Below are positions 32,291 through 41,220 of a DNA stretch of 64,000 bases, in pieces. The notes beneath the pieces were generated by a model. That model saw only the letters and a program-made list of their open reading frames with translations, was not told where the DNA came from and did not search any database. The stretch comes from DASTFY01 sp963813375 (GTDB taxonomy: Bacteria > Actinomycetota > Acidimicrobiia > Acidimicrobiales > Ilumatobacteraceae). Positions within the stretch are counted from its first letter, which is position 1. Each line of letters begins with the position of its first letter. Location of the stretch: the NCBI GenBank assembly GCA_963813375.1, contig CAWEYT010000002.1, positions 304,724 to 368,723 on the forward strand, written 5' to 3'. A program made the translations under genes and the position numbers.

Positions 32291-32833
32291 GTGACGGTCG
32301 AGGGCTGCTCGCTGTTCGACACCGCCATCGGGCGGTGTGGGATCGCCTGGGCCGACGGCCGGATCGTCGCCGTGCAGCTCCCCGAGCACGACGATGTCCG
32401 GACCCTGGCTCGTCTCCGGCGGCGGGCGCCCGGGCCCGAGCGGACACCGCCGGCGCCGATCCAAGACGTCATCGACCGCATCGTGGCGCTGCTCGACGGT
32501 GAGTCCGTCGACCTGTCCGGCGTCGACCTGGTCGACGAAGGGCTGTCCGACGCCGACCGCCGCGTCTACGCCGTCGCCCGGGCCATCCCGCCCGGGGAGA
32601 CCCTGACCTACGGGGACGTCGCGGCGCGGGCCGGCGCGGTCGGCGACGCCCGCGCCGTCGGCCAGGCCATGGCCCGCAATCCGTTCCCGATCATCGTGCC
32701 CTGCCACCGCGTCGTGGCTGCGGACGGCGCGCTCGGCGGCTTCTCGGCCGGCGGTGGCGCCGAGACCAAGCGGCGGATGCTGGTCATCGAGGGCGCGGCG
32801 GTCGCGCCGCCGACGCTGTTCGACCGTCTGTGA
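32291..32833 (+). CDS. ogt: Methylated-DNA--protein-cysteine methyltransferase
   Basis: A 180-residue DNA alkyl-repair protein. The C-terminal domain has the helix-turn-helix and active site: DRRVYAVARAIPPGETLTYG, DARAVGQAMARNPFPIIVPC, then HRVVAADGALGGFSAGGGAE; the Cys of PCHRV accepts the alkyl group from O6-alkylguanine. The N-terminal domain is the small ribonuclease-like fold. It starts at a GTG 64 bases after the helicase stop. The following acetyltransferase gene overlaps its stop (GTGA), so the two form an operon. Confidence 0.92.
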   Translation: MTVEGCSLFDTAIGRCGIAWADGRIVAVQLPEHDDVRTLARLRRRAPGPERTPPAPIQDVIDRIVALLDGESVDLSGVDLVDEGLSDADRRVYAVARAIPPGETLTYGDVAARAGAVGDARAVGQAMARNPFPIIVPCHRVVAADGALGGFSAGGGAETKRRMLVIEGAAVAPPTLFDRL

Positions 32834-33330
32834 CGCCGACCATCCGGCCGGCAGTCGATGCCGACGCCGACGCGGTCGGCGACCTGTGCGTGCTCGCCTA
32901 CCGCGAGGACGGCTACTTCGACGGCGTCGGCGGGCCGGAACTCGAGGCCGACCTCCGCGACGGTGCCCGCCGGGTGCGCGACGCGACGGTGCTCGTCGCC
33001 GAGGCGGACGGGGAGCTGGTGGGGACGGTCACCCTGGCGCCGCCGGGCACGCCGTACGCCGAGACGGCAGGACAGAGTGAGATCGAGGTCAGGATGCTGG
33101 CGGTGGCCCCCGCCGCTCGCCGTCGAGGCATCGCGGCGGCCCTCATGGACGCCGCCCACACCCATGCCCGCGAGCAGGGCATGGAGCGGATCGTGCTCTG
33201 CAGCGAGGCCAGCTACACGACCGTCCACCGCTTCTACGAGCGGCTCGGCTACGTGCGCCAGCCCGAGCGGGACTGGAGCCCCGGCGGTGTGCAGCTCCTG
33301 TCGTTCGGGCGTCCCGTCGACGCCGCCTGA
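32830..33330 (+). CDS. GNAT-family N-acetyltransferase
   Basis: A 166-residue GNAT protein: IRPAVDADADAVGDLCVLAY at the N-terminus, VLVAEADGELVGTVTLAPPG (strand 4), VRMLAVAPAARRRGIAAALM with the acetyl-CoA loop R/Q-x-x-G-x-A, then ALMDAAHTHAREQGMERIVL and TVHRFYERLGYVRQPERDW. It transfers an acetyl group from acetyl-CoA to an unknown amine. The GTG start overlaps the stop of the repair methyltransferase by four bases. Confidence 0.9.
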   Translation: MTPTIRPAVDADADAVGDLCVLAYREDGYFDGVGGPELEADLRDGARRVRDATVLVAEADGELVGTVTLAPPGTPYAETAGQSEIEVRMLAVAPAARRRGIAAALMDAAHTHAREQGMERIVLCSEASYTTVHRFYERLGYVRQPERDWSPGGVQLLSFGRPVDAA

Positions 33331-33350
33331 GGCGCCCGTACACTCGTCCG

Positions 33351-33935
33351 GTGGCGCGCGATCGTCGGCAGCAACTCCTGGACGTCGCCGCCGAGCTGTT
33401 CGCCGAACGCGGGTTCCACCGGGTCACGGTCGACGACATCGGTGCCGCCGTCGGCGTCTCCGGCCCCGCGCTCTATCACCACTTCAGCGGCAAGGAAGAG
33501 TTGCTCGGGGAGATCCTGGTCGCCATCAGCGAGCAACTCCTGGCCGGCGGGAAGGCCCGCGTCGCCCAGGCCGCCGATCCCGCGGAGGCCCTGGATCAGC
33601 TGCTGCAGTTCCACATCGCGTTCTCGCTCAGCCGCACGGCCCTGATCACGGTCCACTTCCGGGAGCTCGTCCACGCCCCCGAGGCCGACCGCCGCCGGGT
33701 CCGTCAGCTCCAGGGCGAGTACGTCGAGCAGTGGGTCGACGTCCTCACCGGCCTCGACGCCTCGCTCGACCGGACGACCGCCCGCGCCGCCACCCACGCC
33801 GCGCTCGGCCTCATGAACTCGACGCCCTACAGCGCCCGCCTCGGCCACGGCGCCATGCGCCAGCTCCTGTTGCGCATGGCCCGGGCGGCCATCGGCTCGG
33901 CCGGCGACGGCGTCGACGGGCGCCAGGTCGGCTGA
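33351..33935 (+). CDS. TetR-family regulator next to the acyl-CoA catabolic cluster
   Basis: A 194-residue TetR protein: RRQQLLDVAAELFAERGFHR then VTVDDIGAAVGVSGPALYHH and FSGKEELLGEIL form the DNA-binding domain. The C-terminal ligand domain (LLQFHIAFSLSRTALITVHF, GEYVEQWVDVLTGLDASL) resembles TetR proteins linked to acyl-CoA dehydrogenase and carboxylase genes in actinobacteria (SACE_7040 type). It ends 20 bases from the converging acyl-CoA dehydrogenase gene, so it probably controls the degradation operon and may sense an acyl-CoA. No operator is evident in its own short upstream region; an AT-rich inverted repeat lies in the divergent promoter at 38779-38811. Confidence 0.88.
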   Translation: MARDRRQQLLDVAAELFAERGFHRVTVDDIGAAVGVSGPALYHHFSGKEELLGEILVAISEQLLAGGKARVAQAADPAEALDQLLQFHIAFSLSRTALITVHFRELVHAPEADRRRVRQLQGEYVEQWVDVLTGLDASLDRTTARAATHAALGLMNSTPYSARLGHGAMRQLLLRMARAAIGSAGDGVDGRQVG

Positions 33936-33955
33936 GCGACCCCGCCCGCCGCCGA

Positions 33956-35095
33956 CTACACGACCGGCAGGCCCAGACCCCGAGCCAGCACCAGTCGCTG
34001 GATCTCGCTCGTGCCCTCGCCGATCTCGAGGATCTTGGCGTCCCGGTAGAACCGGGCGACGGGCGTCTCCTCGATGAAGCCCGCTCCGCCGAAGACCTGC
34101 GTCGCCACCCTGGTGGCCGACACCGCGGCCTCCGTGGAGTAGAGCTTGGCCATGGCGGCGGCCTCGCCGATCGGGCGGCCCTGATCCCGCAGCCACGCCG
34201 CCTTGTAGGTGAGGTTCGTCGCGTTCTCGACGGCCACGGCCAGGTCGGCCAGCGCGAAGGCGATGGCCTGGTTGGCGCCGATCGGCCGCCCGAAGGCATG
34301 GCGCTCCTTGGCGTACTCGACCGATTGCTCGAGACAGGCCCGGGCGCAGCCGAGGGCGAGCGCGGAGATCGCGACCCGGCCGTCGTCGAGGATGGAGAGG
34401 AAGTTGCGGAAGCCGGCACCGGGCTGACCGAGCAGGTGGTTCGCCGGGACGCGGCAGCCGTCCAGCGCCAGCCCGTGGGTGTCGCTGGCGTGCCAGCCGA
34501 GCTTCCGGTACGGCGGCTCGACGACGAGACCGGGCGTGCCGGCTTCGATGACGAACGACGAGATGCCGTCGTCGGTGCGGGCCGTCACCGTGATCACCGA
34601 CGTGATGGGCGTCCCGCAGTTGGTGATGAAGGCCTTGGCCCCGTCCAGCACCCAGTGGTCGCCGTCGCGGCGGGCCCGGGTGGCGGTGGCACCGGCGTCG
34701 CTGCCGCCACCGGGCTCGGTGAGGCCGAAGGCGCCGAGCGCACGGCCGGCGACCAGGTCGGGCAACCAGCGCTGCTTCTGCTCGTCGTCCCCGAAGCGGT
34801 AGATGGGGTTCGCGCCCAGCCCGACGCCCGCCGACAGCGTGATGCCGAGCGACTGGTCGACCCGGCCGATCTCCTCGATGGCCACGCACAGGGACGCGAA
34901 GTCACCCCCGCCGCCACCCCACTCCTCGGGGAAGACCAGCCCGAACAGCCCGAGCTCGCCCATGGCCAGCACCGCCTCGACCGGGAAGTGGTGTTCCTCG
35001 TCCCACGCGGCCACATGGGGTGCCAGCTCCCGCTCGGCGAAGTCCCGCACCACCTTCCGGAACGCCTCGTGGTCCTCCGAGAGCTCGAACATCAT
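33956..35095 (-). CDS. Acyl-CoA dehydrogenase (likely isovaleryl- or short-branched-chain type)
   Basis: A 379-residue flavoprotein. N-terminal helices: MMFELSEDHEAFRKVVRDFA and VEAVLAMGELGLFGLVFPEE. The beta domain has LGAFGLTEPGGGSDAGATAT and WVLDGAKAFITNCGTPITSV. The C-terminal domain has AFGRPIGANQAIAFALADLA, ATQVFGGAGFIEETPVARFY and RDAKILEIGEGTSEIQRLVL. It oxidises an acyl-CoA to the 2-enoyl-CoA. The neighbouring MCC-type carboxylase and HMG-CoA lyase make isovaleryl-CoA the most likely substrate; this is inference from context. Its start overlaps the carboxylase stop (ATGA), so it is the last gene of that operon. Confidence 0.9.
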   Translation of the reverse strand: MMFELSEDHEAFRKVVRDFAERELAPHVAAWDEEHHFPVEAVLAMGELGLFGLVFPEEWGGGGGDFASLCVAIEEIGRVDQSLGITLSAGVGLGANPIYRFGDDEQKQRWLPDLVAGRALGAFGLTEPGGGSDAGATATRARRDGDHWVLDGAKAFITNCGTPITSVITVTARTDDGISSFVIEAGTPGLVVEPPYRKLGWHASDTHGLALDGCRVPANHLLGQPGAGFRNFLSILDDGRVAISALALGCARACLEQSVEYAKERHAFGRPIGANQAIAFALADLAVAVENATNLTYKAAWLRDQGRPIGEAAAMAKLYSTEAAVSATRVATQVFGGAGFIEETPVARFYRDAKILEIGEGTSEIQRLVLARGLGLPVV

Positions 35096-37153
35096 CCCGA
35101 CTCCTCATCGTCATCGTTGCCAGCGGGGTCGTCGTCGTTGCCAGCGGGGTCCCGCCGGCGGGCCAGGACGGCGAGCGGCTCGTCGAGCGCCACCCGCTGA
35201 CCGGGCACCACCAACACCTCGCTCACCACCGCATCGAAGGGTGCCAGCACTGCGTGCTCCATCTTCATGGCCTCGACGGACACGACGGGCTGCCGCTCGG
35301 CCACCTCGGCCCCGGGCGCCACGTGAACGGTGACGACGACGCCGGGCATGGGACTGGTCACCGTGCCTCCCGAGGGGCCGGAGCCCGCGATGCCGGCCGG
35401 TCGGCGCGGCAGCGGCTCCGTGAAGCTCCACGCCGAGCCGGCCGAGCCGATCCACACCGTGCGCCCCTCGCGGGCGACAGCGAACGGCCGCCCTGCCAGC
35501 TCGAGCAGACCATCGTCGGCCCGCCGCCAGCGCACGTCGACGACGTCGTCTCCCATGCGCTGCTGCACCCGGTCACCGACCAGCCGCAGGTCGACCTCGA
35601 CGTGGCGACCGCCCGCAGGTCGCCGTCCACCTCGCCCACGCGTGCTGGCCCAGTCGCCACCCGTCCCGGAGCGCCCACGGGTCGGCCTGGCCCTGGTGCA
35701 TCGCCGGAGCCACGGTCGCCACGGCGGCGGCCAACACGGCGGCCGGCGGCGGACCGGCGGCGGTCAGCGCCGGCGCCACCCGCTCCACCAGTCCGGTGTC
35801 GAGGTGCCCGGCCCGCACGTCCTCGTCGGCCAGCAGATCCCGGATGAAGCCCACGTTGGTCGCCACACCGAGCACGGTCGTCCTGGCGAGCGCGTCGTCG
35901 AGGCGGCGGCGGGCCTCGTCGCGGTCGGCGCCCCCGGTGATCACCTTGGCCAGCAGCGGGTCGTAGGTGGTCCCGATCTCGGCGCCCTCCAGCAGCCCGG
36001 AGTCGACCCGGACGTCCGGACCGCTCGGCTCCACCAACCGCAGGATCGTGCCGCTGGAGGGCAGGAAGCCCGCCGCCGGATCCTCGGCGTACACCCTGGC
36101 CTCGATGGCGTGGCCGGACGGACGGAGCTCGGTCTGCGTGAACGGCAGCGGCTCCCCCGCCGCGACACGGAGCTGGAGCTCCACCAGGTCGACCCCCCAG
36201 ACCAGCTCGGTCACCGGGTGCTCGACCTGGAGGCGGGTGTTCATCTCCATGAAGAAGGCGTCAGCGGGGTCCACACCGGACACGATGAACTCGACGGTGC
36301 CGGCGTTGACGTAGCCGCACGCCCGCGCCGCGGCGACGGCCTGCGCGCCGAGCGCGGCGCGCTGCGCGTCGTCGAGCAGCGGGGACGGCGCCTCCTCGAC
36401 GATCTTCTGGTGCCGCCGCTGCAGGCTGCACTCCCGCTCGCCCAGGTGGACGACGTGACCGTGGGTGTCGGCCAGGACCTGCACCTCGACGTGGCGCGGG
36501 CGGGCGACGAAGCGCTCGAGCAGCAGGGTGTCGTCGCCGAACGCGCCGAGGGCCTCGCGGCGCGCCGCCGCGAGCTCGTCCGGCAGCGCCGACGGTGACT
36601 CGACCAGGCGCATGCCCTTCCCTCCTCCCCCGGCCGACGGCTTGATGAGCAGCGGGAAGCCGACGGCGCGGGCCGCCGCGACCAGGTCGTCGTCGGTCAT
36701 CCCGGCGTCGCCGGCACCGGGCACGACCCGAACGCCGGCCGCGGCCATCATGGCCTTGGCCCGGATCTTGTCGCCCATGGCCTCGATGGCGGACGCGGGC
36801 GGACCGACGAACACGATCCCGGCTTCGGCGCAGGCCGCGGGAAGGGCGGGGTTCTCGGACAGGAACCCGTACCCGGGGTGGAGAGCCTCGGCCTTCACGG
36901 CCAGGGCGGCCTCGATCACGCGGTCGACGCGGAGGTAGCTGTCGGCGGCCGGCGCCGGGCCCAGGCGGACGGCGACGTCAGCGTCGCGGACGTGGCGTGC
37001 ATCCGAGTCGGCGTCGCTGTGAACGGCCGCGGAGCGGATGCCCATGGCCCGCAAGGTCCGGATGATGCGGACCGCGATCTCGCCCCGGTTGGCCACGAGC
37101 ACGGTGGTGAACGGTGGTTCGAGGCCGTCCGGCGCGGCGCGGTCCCACGACAT
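35092..37153 (-). CDS. Biotin-dependent acyl-CoA carboxylase alpha subunit (MCC-type), two frameshifts
   Basis: A biotin carboxylase plus biotin carrier fusion, about 687 residues. The start is TTVLVANRGEIAVRIIRTLR; ATP-grasp motifs are LLIKPSAGGGGKGMRLVESP, GERECSLQRRHQKIVEEAPS and FFMEMNTRLQVEHPVTELVW. The carrier domain ends with PMPGVVVTVHVAPGAEVAER and PVVSVEAMKMEHAVLAPFDA, where the Lys of EAMKME is biotinylated. Two missing bases (about 35645 and 35613) split the linker; restoring them reads HAWAR, DGDLR and GGRHVEVDLRLVGDRVQQRM. The carrier tail has two copies of DPAGNDD from a 21-bp tandem repeat. It follows the carboxyltransferase gene by 5 bases and overlaps the dehydrogenase start. 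Confidence 0.9.
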
Positions 37154-37158
37154 GGCCG

Positions 37159-38778
37159 TCACATCCGGAACACGCCGTGGGCTACCGGCGGGAGTGGCGC
37201 CTGTCCCGCCACGGCCAGCGCCAGCCCGACCACGCGGCGGGTGTCGAGGGGGTCGATGATGCCGTCGTCCCAGAGCCGCGCCGTCGAGTAGTAGGCGTTG
37301 CCCTGGCGCTCGTACTGCTCGCGGATCGGGGACTTGAACGCCTCCTCGTCGTCCGCCGACCACGGTGTCCCGGCGGCCTCGAGCTGGTCGCCGCGCACCG
37401 TCGCGAGGACCGAGGCCGCCTGCTCGCCGCCCATGACGGAGATGTGGGCGTTCGGCCACATCCAGAGGAAGCGGGGCGAGTAGGCCCGGCCGCACATGCT
37501 GTAGTTGCCCGCTCCGTACGAGCCGCCGATCACGACGGTCAGCTTCGGGACGCGCGCACAGGCCACCGCGGTCACCATCTTCGCTCCGTGCTTGGCGATG
37601 CCCCCCGCCTCGTAGTCGCGCCCGACCATGAAGCCGGTGATGTTCTGCAGGAAGAGCAACGGCACGGCACGCTGGTCGCAGAGCTCGATGAAGTGCGCGC
37701 CCTTCATGGCGGACTCGGAGAACAGCACACCGTTGTTGGCCACGATGCCGACCGGGTGACCCCAGATGCGGGCGAAGCCGGTCACGAGGGTGGCACCGAA
37801 GTCGTGCTTGAACTCGTGGAAGCGGCTGCCGTCCACCACGCGGGCGATGATCTCGCGCACGTCGTACGGCGTCCGCTCGTCGACCGGGACGACGCCGTAG
37901 AGCTGGGCGGGATCGACCGCCGGCTCCTCGGCGGGCAGCACCTCCCACGGAGGGGCGGGCGAGGGCGGGGTGGTGGCGATGATGCTGCGCACGATCTCCA
38001 GCGCGTGGTGGTCGTCCTCGGCCAGGTGGTCGGTGACACCGGAGACGCTGGAGTGCAGCACGCCTCCTCCGAGCTCCTCGGCGGTGACGACCTCGCCGGT
38101 CGCGGCCTTCACCAGCGGCGGGCCGCCGAGGAAGATCGTGCCCTGGTCGCGCACGATCACCGACTCGTCGCACATGGCCGGCACGTAGGCACCCCCGGCG
38201 GTGCACGAACCGAGCACCGCCGCCACCTGCGGGATGCCGAGCGCCGACAGTCGGGCCTGGTTGTAGAAGATGCGACCGAAGTGCTCGCGATCGGGGAAGA
38301 CCTCGTCCTGCGCGGGCAGGAATGCCCCGCCGGAGTCCACCAGGTAGATGCAGGGGAGCCGGTTCTCGGCCGCCACCTCCTGGGCCCGCAGGTGCTTCTT
38401 GACGGTGATCGGGTGGTAGGTGCCGCCCTTGACCGTGGCGTCGTTGGCCACGACGACGCACCGCCGACCGGCCACCAGGCCGACACCGGTGATGATGCCT
38501 GCACCCGGGACATCGCCGCCGTACATGCCGTGAGCGGCGAGGGGCGACAGCTCCAGCAGCGGCGAGCCGGGATCGAGCAGCCCGTCCACCCGGTCACGCG
38601 GCAGCAGCTTGCCGCGGGAGCTGTGGCGCTGGCGGGAAGCGGGCGAGCCGCCCAGCGCGGCCTCGGCCAGGCGAGACCGGAGCTGCTCGACGAGCTGTCG
38701 CTGGGCGTCCTCGTTGCGGCTGAACTGCTCGCCGGCCGCGGCGGCGCGCGACGCGAGGACCGGGGCGTCCATCGACAT
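37159..38778 (-). CDS. Acyl-CoA carboxylase carboxyltransferase beta subunit (methylcrotonyl-CoA type)
   Basis: A 539-residue crotonase-fold carboxyltransferase. Blocks include SRGKLLPRDRVDGLLDPGSP, KGGTYHPITVKKHLRAQEVA, CIYLVDSGGAFLPAQDEVFP, VLGSCTAGGAYVPAMCDESV, IFLGGPPLVKAATGEVVTAE, PLLFLQNITGFMVGRDYEAG and VVIGGSYGAGNYSMCGRAYS. The RIFYNQARLSALGIPQ and GAGNYSMCGRAYSPRFLW signatures favour methylcrotonyl-CoA (or geranyl-CoA) carboxylase over the propionyl/acetyl types. With the alpha subunit it carboxylates 3-methylcrotonyl-CoA, step 4 of leucine breakdown. It is the first gene of the three-gene operon, divergent from HMG-CoA lyase across 33 bases. Confidence 0.92.
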   Translation of the reverse strand: MSMDAPVLASRAAAAGEQFSRNEDAQRQLVEQLRSRLAEAALGGSPASRQRHSSRGKLLPRDRVDGLLDPGSPLLELSPLAAHGMYGGDVPGAGIITGVGLVAGRRCVVVANDATVKGGTYHPITVKKHLRAQEVAAENRLPCIYLVDSGGAFLPAQDEVFPDREHFGRIFYNQARLSALGIPQVAAVLGSCTAGGAYVPAMCDESVIVRDQGTIFLGGPPLVKAATGEVVTAEELGGGVLHSSVSGVTDHLAEDDHHALEIVRSIIATTPPSPAPPWEVLPAEEPAVDPAQLYGVVPVDERTPYDVREIIARVVDGSRFHEFKHDFGATLVTGFARIWGHPVGIVANNGVLFSESAMKGAHFIELCDQRAVPLLFLQNITGFMVGRDYEAGGIAKHGAKMVTAVACARVPKLTVVIGGSYGAGNYSMCGRAYSPRFLWMWPNAHISVMGGEQAASVLATVRGDQLEAAGTPWSADDEEAFKSPIREQYERQGNAYYSTARLWDDGIIDPLDTRRVVGLALAVAGQAPLPPVAHGVFRM

Positions 38779-38811
38779 CGAACTTAGTCTAGCGTTAAGG
38801 TGATTGGCAAC
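38779..38811. promoter_or_regulatory. Compact divergent promoter with AT-rich inverted repeat
   Basis: Only 33 bases separate the carboxyltransferase start from the HMG-CoA lyase ATG at 38812. The core CTTAGTCTAGCGTTAAG has arms CTTA/TAAG around a CTAG centre, unlike the GC-rich surroundings. It is a candidate operator for the TetR regulator of this cluster. The spacing leaves no room for leaders, so both messages are probably leaderless or nearly so. Confidence 0.45.
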
Positions 38812-39691
38812 ATGGAGCGAGTGGTCATCCGGGACTGCGGGCCACGCGACGGGCTGCAGGGCGAGCGGCCTTGCCCGCCCGCCGAGCGGGCTGCGCTCGT
38901 GCAGGCGTTGAGGGCTGCCGGTCTACCCGAGATCGAGGTGGCGTCGTTCGTCTCTCCCAAGGCCGTGCCCGCGATGGCGGGCGCCGCCGACGTCGTCGGG
39001 GCCCTCGACGATCCCGGCGAGCCGCAGTGGTGGGCCCTGGTCCCCAACGTGCGCGGTGCCGAGCTCGCCCTGGCCAGCGGCATCCGGCAGCTCACGGTGA
39101 CGGTGTCGGCCAGCGAGGGCTACAGCGCCAAGAACGTGGGGATGCCCGTGGCCCAGTCGCTGGAACAGCTGGCCGGCATCCGGGCGGCGGCCGCGCCGCC
39201 CGTGCTCGTCGATGCCGTCGTGTCGTGCTGCTTCGGCTCGCCCTTCGACGATGTCTCGGCCCGGTCGGTCGCTGCTGTCGTGGAGACGGTGCGGGCGGCG
39301 GGAGTCGACAGGGTCACCCTGGCGGACACCACCGGCACGGCCAGCCCTCGCCGCATCAACGCGGTGGTCGATCTGGTCGGACCGGACGTCGGCCTGCACC
39401 TGCACGACACCCGGGGCACCGCGCTCGACCAACGCCCACGCGGCGCTGGCCCTCGGCATCCGCCGCTTCGACACCGCCGTCGGTGGCCTGGGCGGGTCGC
39501 CGTTCGCACCGGGAGCGGGCGGCAACCTGGCCACCGAGGACCTCGTGCTGCTCCTCGAGGAGCTCGGCCACGACACCGGGATCGACCTCGACCGGCTGCT
39601 GGCCATCGGCGCGCAGCTGGCGGAGCTGGTCGGCCATGACCTCCCCGGCCGGGTCATGGCCGCCGGAGCGCTGGCGCCCTTCCCCGACTGA
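38812..39691 (+). CDS. Hydroxymethylglutaryl-CoA lyase (one frameshift)
   Basis: A TIM-barrel lyase: MERVVIRDCGPRDGLQGERP (metal and substrate Arg-Asp), LPEIEVASFVSPKAVPAMAG, RQLTVTVSASEGYSAKNVGM, VTLADTTGTASPRRINAVVD, and VGLHLHDTRGTA (metal-binding His pair). The frame breaks at about 39432, where removing one G joins GTAL to TNAHAALALGIRRFDTAVGG and gives 293 codons, the normal size. The late loop reads GGLGGSPFAPGAGGNLATED, where characterised enzymes have Cys in GGCP. It would cleave HMG-CoA to acetoacetate and acetyl-CoA, the last step of leucine degradation. An in-frame GTG at 38800 is a less likely start. Confidence 0.88.
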
Positions 39692-39785
39692 CCCGGCCGC
39701 GGCTGGGTCATCATCGCGGGACCGATGAGTTCTTCCCGCCGCCGACGTTGAACGTGTCACCGCAACCGAACAAGGAGTGGACATC

Positions 39786-40205
39786 GTGGACATGAAGCTC
39801 GAGAACGTGATCCTTCCGGTGACGGACGTCGACCGGGCCAAGGCCTTCTACGAGCAGGCCGGCTTCCGCCTGGACGTCGACCACGAGGTCAGCGAGGAGT
39901 TCCGCGTGGTGCAGCTGACCCCGCCGGGCTCGGAGTGCTCGATCACGATCGGGAAGGGGATGACGTCGTCGCCTCCTGGGACGGCACAGGGGCTGCACCT
40001 CGTCGTCACCGACATCGAGACGGCGCGGGCGGACCTCGTGGGCAAGGGGATCGAGGTCAGCGAGCCCTTCAACTTCGGGCCCGAGGGCCAGACGCCCGGT
40101 GTCGATCCGGAACGCCGTGACTACCGCTCCTTCGCCACCTTCAACGACCCTGACGGCAACGGCTGGTTGCTGCAGGAGGTGAAGTACCAGAACCCGGACC
40201 GATGA
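39786..40205 (+). CDS. VOC-superfamily (glyoxalase-like) protein
   Basis: A 139-residue two-module VOC protein: MKLENVILPVTDVDRAKAFY then EQAGFRLDVDHEVSEEFRVV, and GLHLVVTDIETARADLVGKG with RSFATFNDPDGNGWLLQEVK. Metal ligands at equivalent places (N-terminal strand, Glu near the end) suggest an enzyme or a binding protein; the substrate is unknown. The GTG at 39786 sits 9 bases after AGGAG (39772-39776), better spaced than the GTG at 39777. Its stop overlaps the sigma-factor start (ATGA), so the two are co-translated. Confidence 0.88.
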   Translation: MDMKLENVILPVTDVDRAKAFYEQAGFRLDVDHEVSEEFRVVQLTPPGSECSITIGKGMTSSPPGTAQGLHLVVTDIETARADLVGKGIEVSEPFNFGPEGQTPGVDPERRDYRSFATFNDPDGNGWLLQEVKYQNPDR

Positions 40206-41200
40206 GCGCGTCGCCTTCAGTGCCCCTCACCATCGCCTCGGGTGACGCCCGGGCCGACGAACGGGCCTTCGCCGACCTGACGAGCCGCCACCGCCGCGAG
40301 CTCCACGTCCACTGCTACCGGATGCTGTCGTCGTTCGACGACGCCGAGGACGCCGTGCAGGAGACGTTCCTGCGCGCCTGGCGCAGCCGCGAGCGCCTCG
40401 AAGGCGAGGTGCAGTACCGCCCGTGGCTGTACCGCATCGCCACCAACGTCTGCCTCGACCTGTTGCGGGCCCGCGGCCGGCGGGCCGTGCACGTGCGCTC
40501 GTTCGCCGAAGTGCCGTGGCTCCAGCCCTACCCGGACCCGTTGCTGGATGAGCTGGCGCCGCGCGACGACGAGCCCGACGCCGCCGTCGTGCGTCGGGAG
40601 ACGATCGAGCTCACGTTCATCGCCGCCCTCCAGGCCTTGCCGCCCCGGCAGCGGGCCGCGCTCATCGCCAGGGACGTTCTCGGGTGGCCGGCGGCCGACA
40701 CCGCGCACCTGCTCGACACGAGCGTCGCCGCGGCGAACAGCGCGTTGCAGCGGGCGCGGACCACGATGCAGGAGCACCTCCCCGCCGAGCGCTCGGACTG
40801 GCGGGCGCCGGCGGCCGGTGAGCTGAGCGCCGAGGAGCGCCTGGCGCTCGCGCAATACATCGACGCTCACGAGCGCTGCGACGCCGCGGCGGCGGTGGCC
40901 ATCGCGGCCCGGGACATCCGCATCACCATGCCGCCGATGCCCTTCCTGTACGACGGCGTCGACTCCATCGCGCCGCTCCTGGTGCGGGCCTTCGGCCCGG
41001 ATCGGGACGGCGACTGGCGGTTGCTGCCGACGCAGGTCAACCGCATGCCTGCCACCGGCACCTACCTGCGGCGCGATGGCGACACGGTCTACCGGCCCTT
41101 CAAGCTCGATGTCCTCCGCGTGCGCGGCCGGGAGATCGCCGAGATCACGACGTTCGGACCGGCCTCGTTCCCGATCCTCGGGCTCCCCGACACGCTCTGA
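40202..41200 (+). CDS. ECF sigma factor with C-terminal SnoaL-like domain (TIGR02960/SigG-like)
   Basis: A 332-residue protein. Sigma region 2: FADLTSRHRRELHVHCYRML then SFDDAEDAVQETFLRAWRSR and PWLYRIATNVCLDLLRARGR. Region 4: IAALQALPPRQRAALIARDV with LGWPAADTAHLLDTSVAAAN. Residues from about 215 form an NTF2/SnoaL domain (LAQYIDAHERCDAAAAVAIA, LYDGVDSIAPLLVRAFGP, VYRPFKLDVLRVRGREIAEI). This architecture is that of extracytoplasmic-function factors controlled through their own C-terminal domain rather than an anti-sigma factor, and no anti-sigma gene is adjacent. It is coupled to the VOC gene. Confidence 0.9.
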   Translation: MSASPSVPLTIASGDARADERAFADLTSRHRRELHVHCYRMLSSFDDAEDAVQETFLRAWRSRERLEGEVQYRPWLYRIATNVCLDLLRARGRRAVHVRSFAEVPWLQPYPDPLLDELAPRDDEPDAAVVRRETIELTFIAALQALPPRQRAALIARDVLGWPAADTAHLLDTSVAAANSALQRARTTMQEHLPAERSDWRAPAAGELSAEERLALAQYIDAHERCDAAAAVAIAARDIRITMPPMPFLYDGVDSIAPLLVRAFGPDRDGDWRLLPTQVNRMPATGTYLRRDGDTVYRPFKLDVLRVRGREIAEITTFGPASFPILGLPDTL

Positions 41201-41220
41201 GCGGGTCGTAGGGTCGCCGG

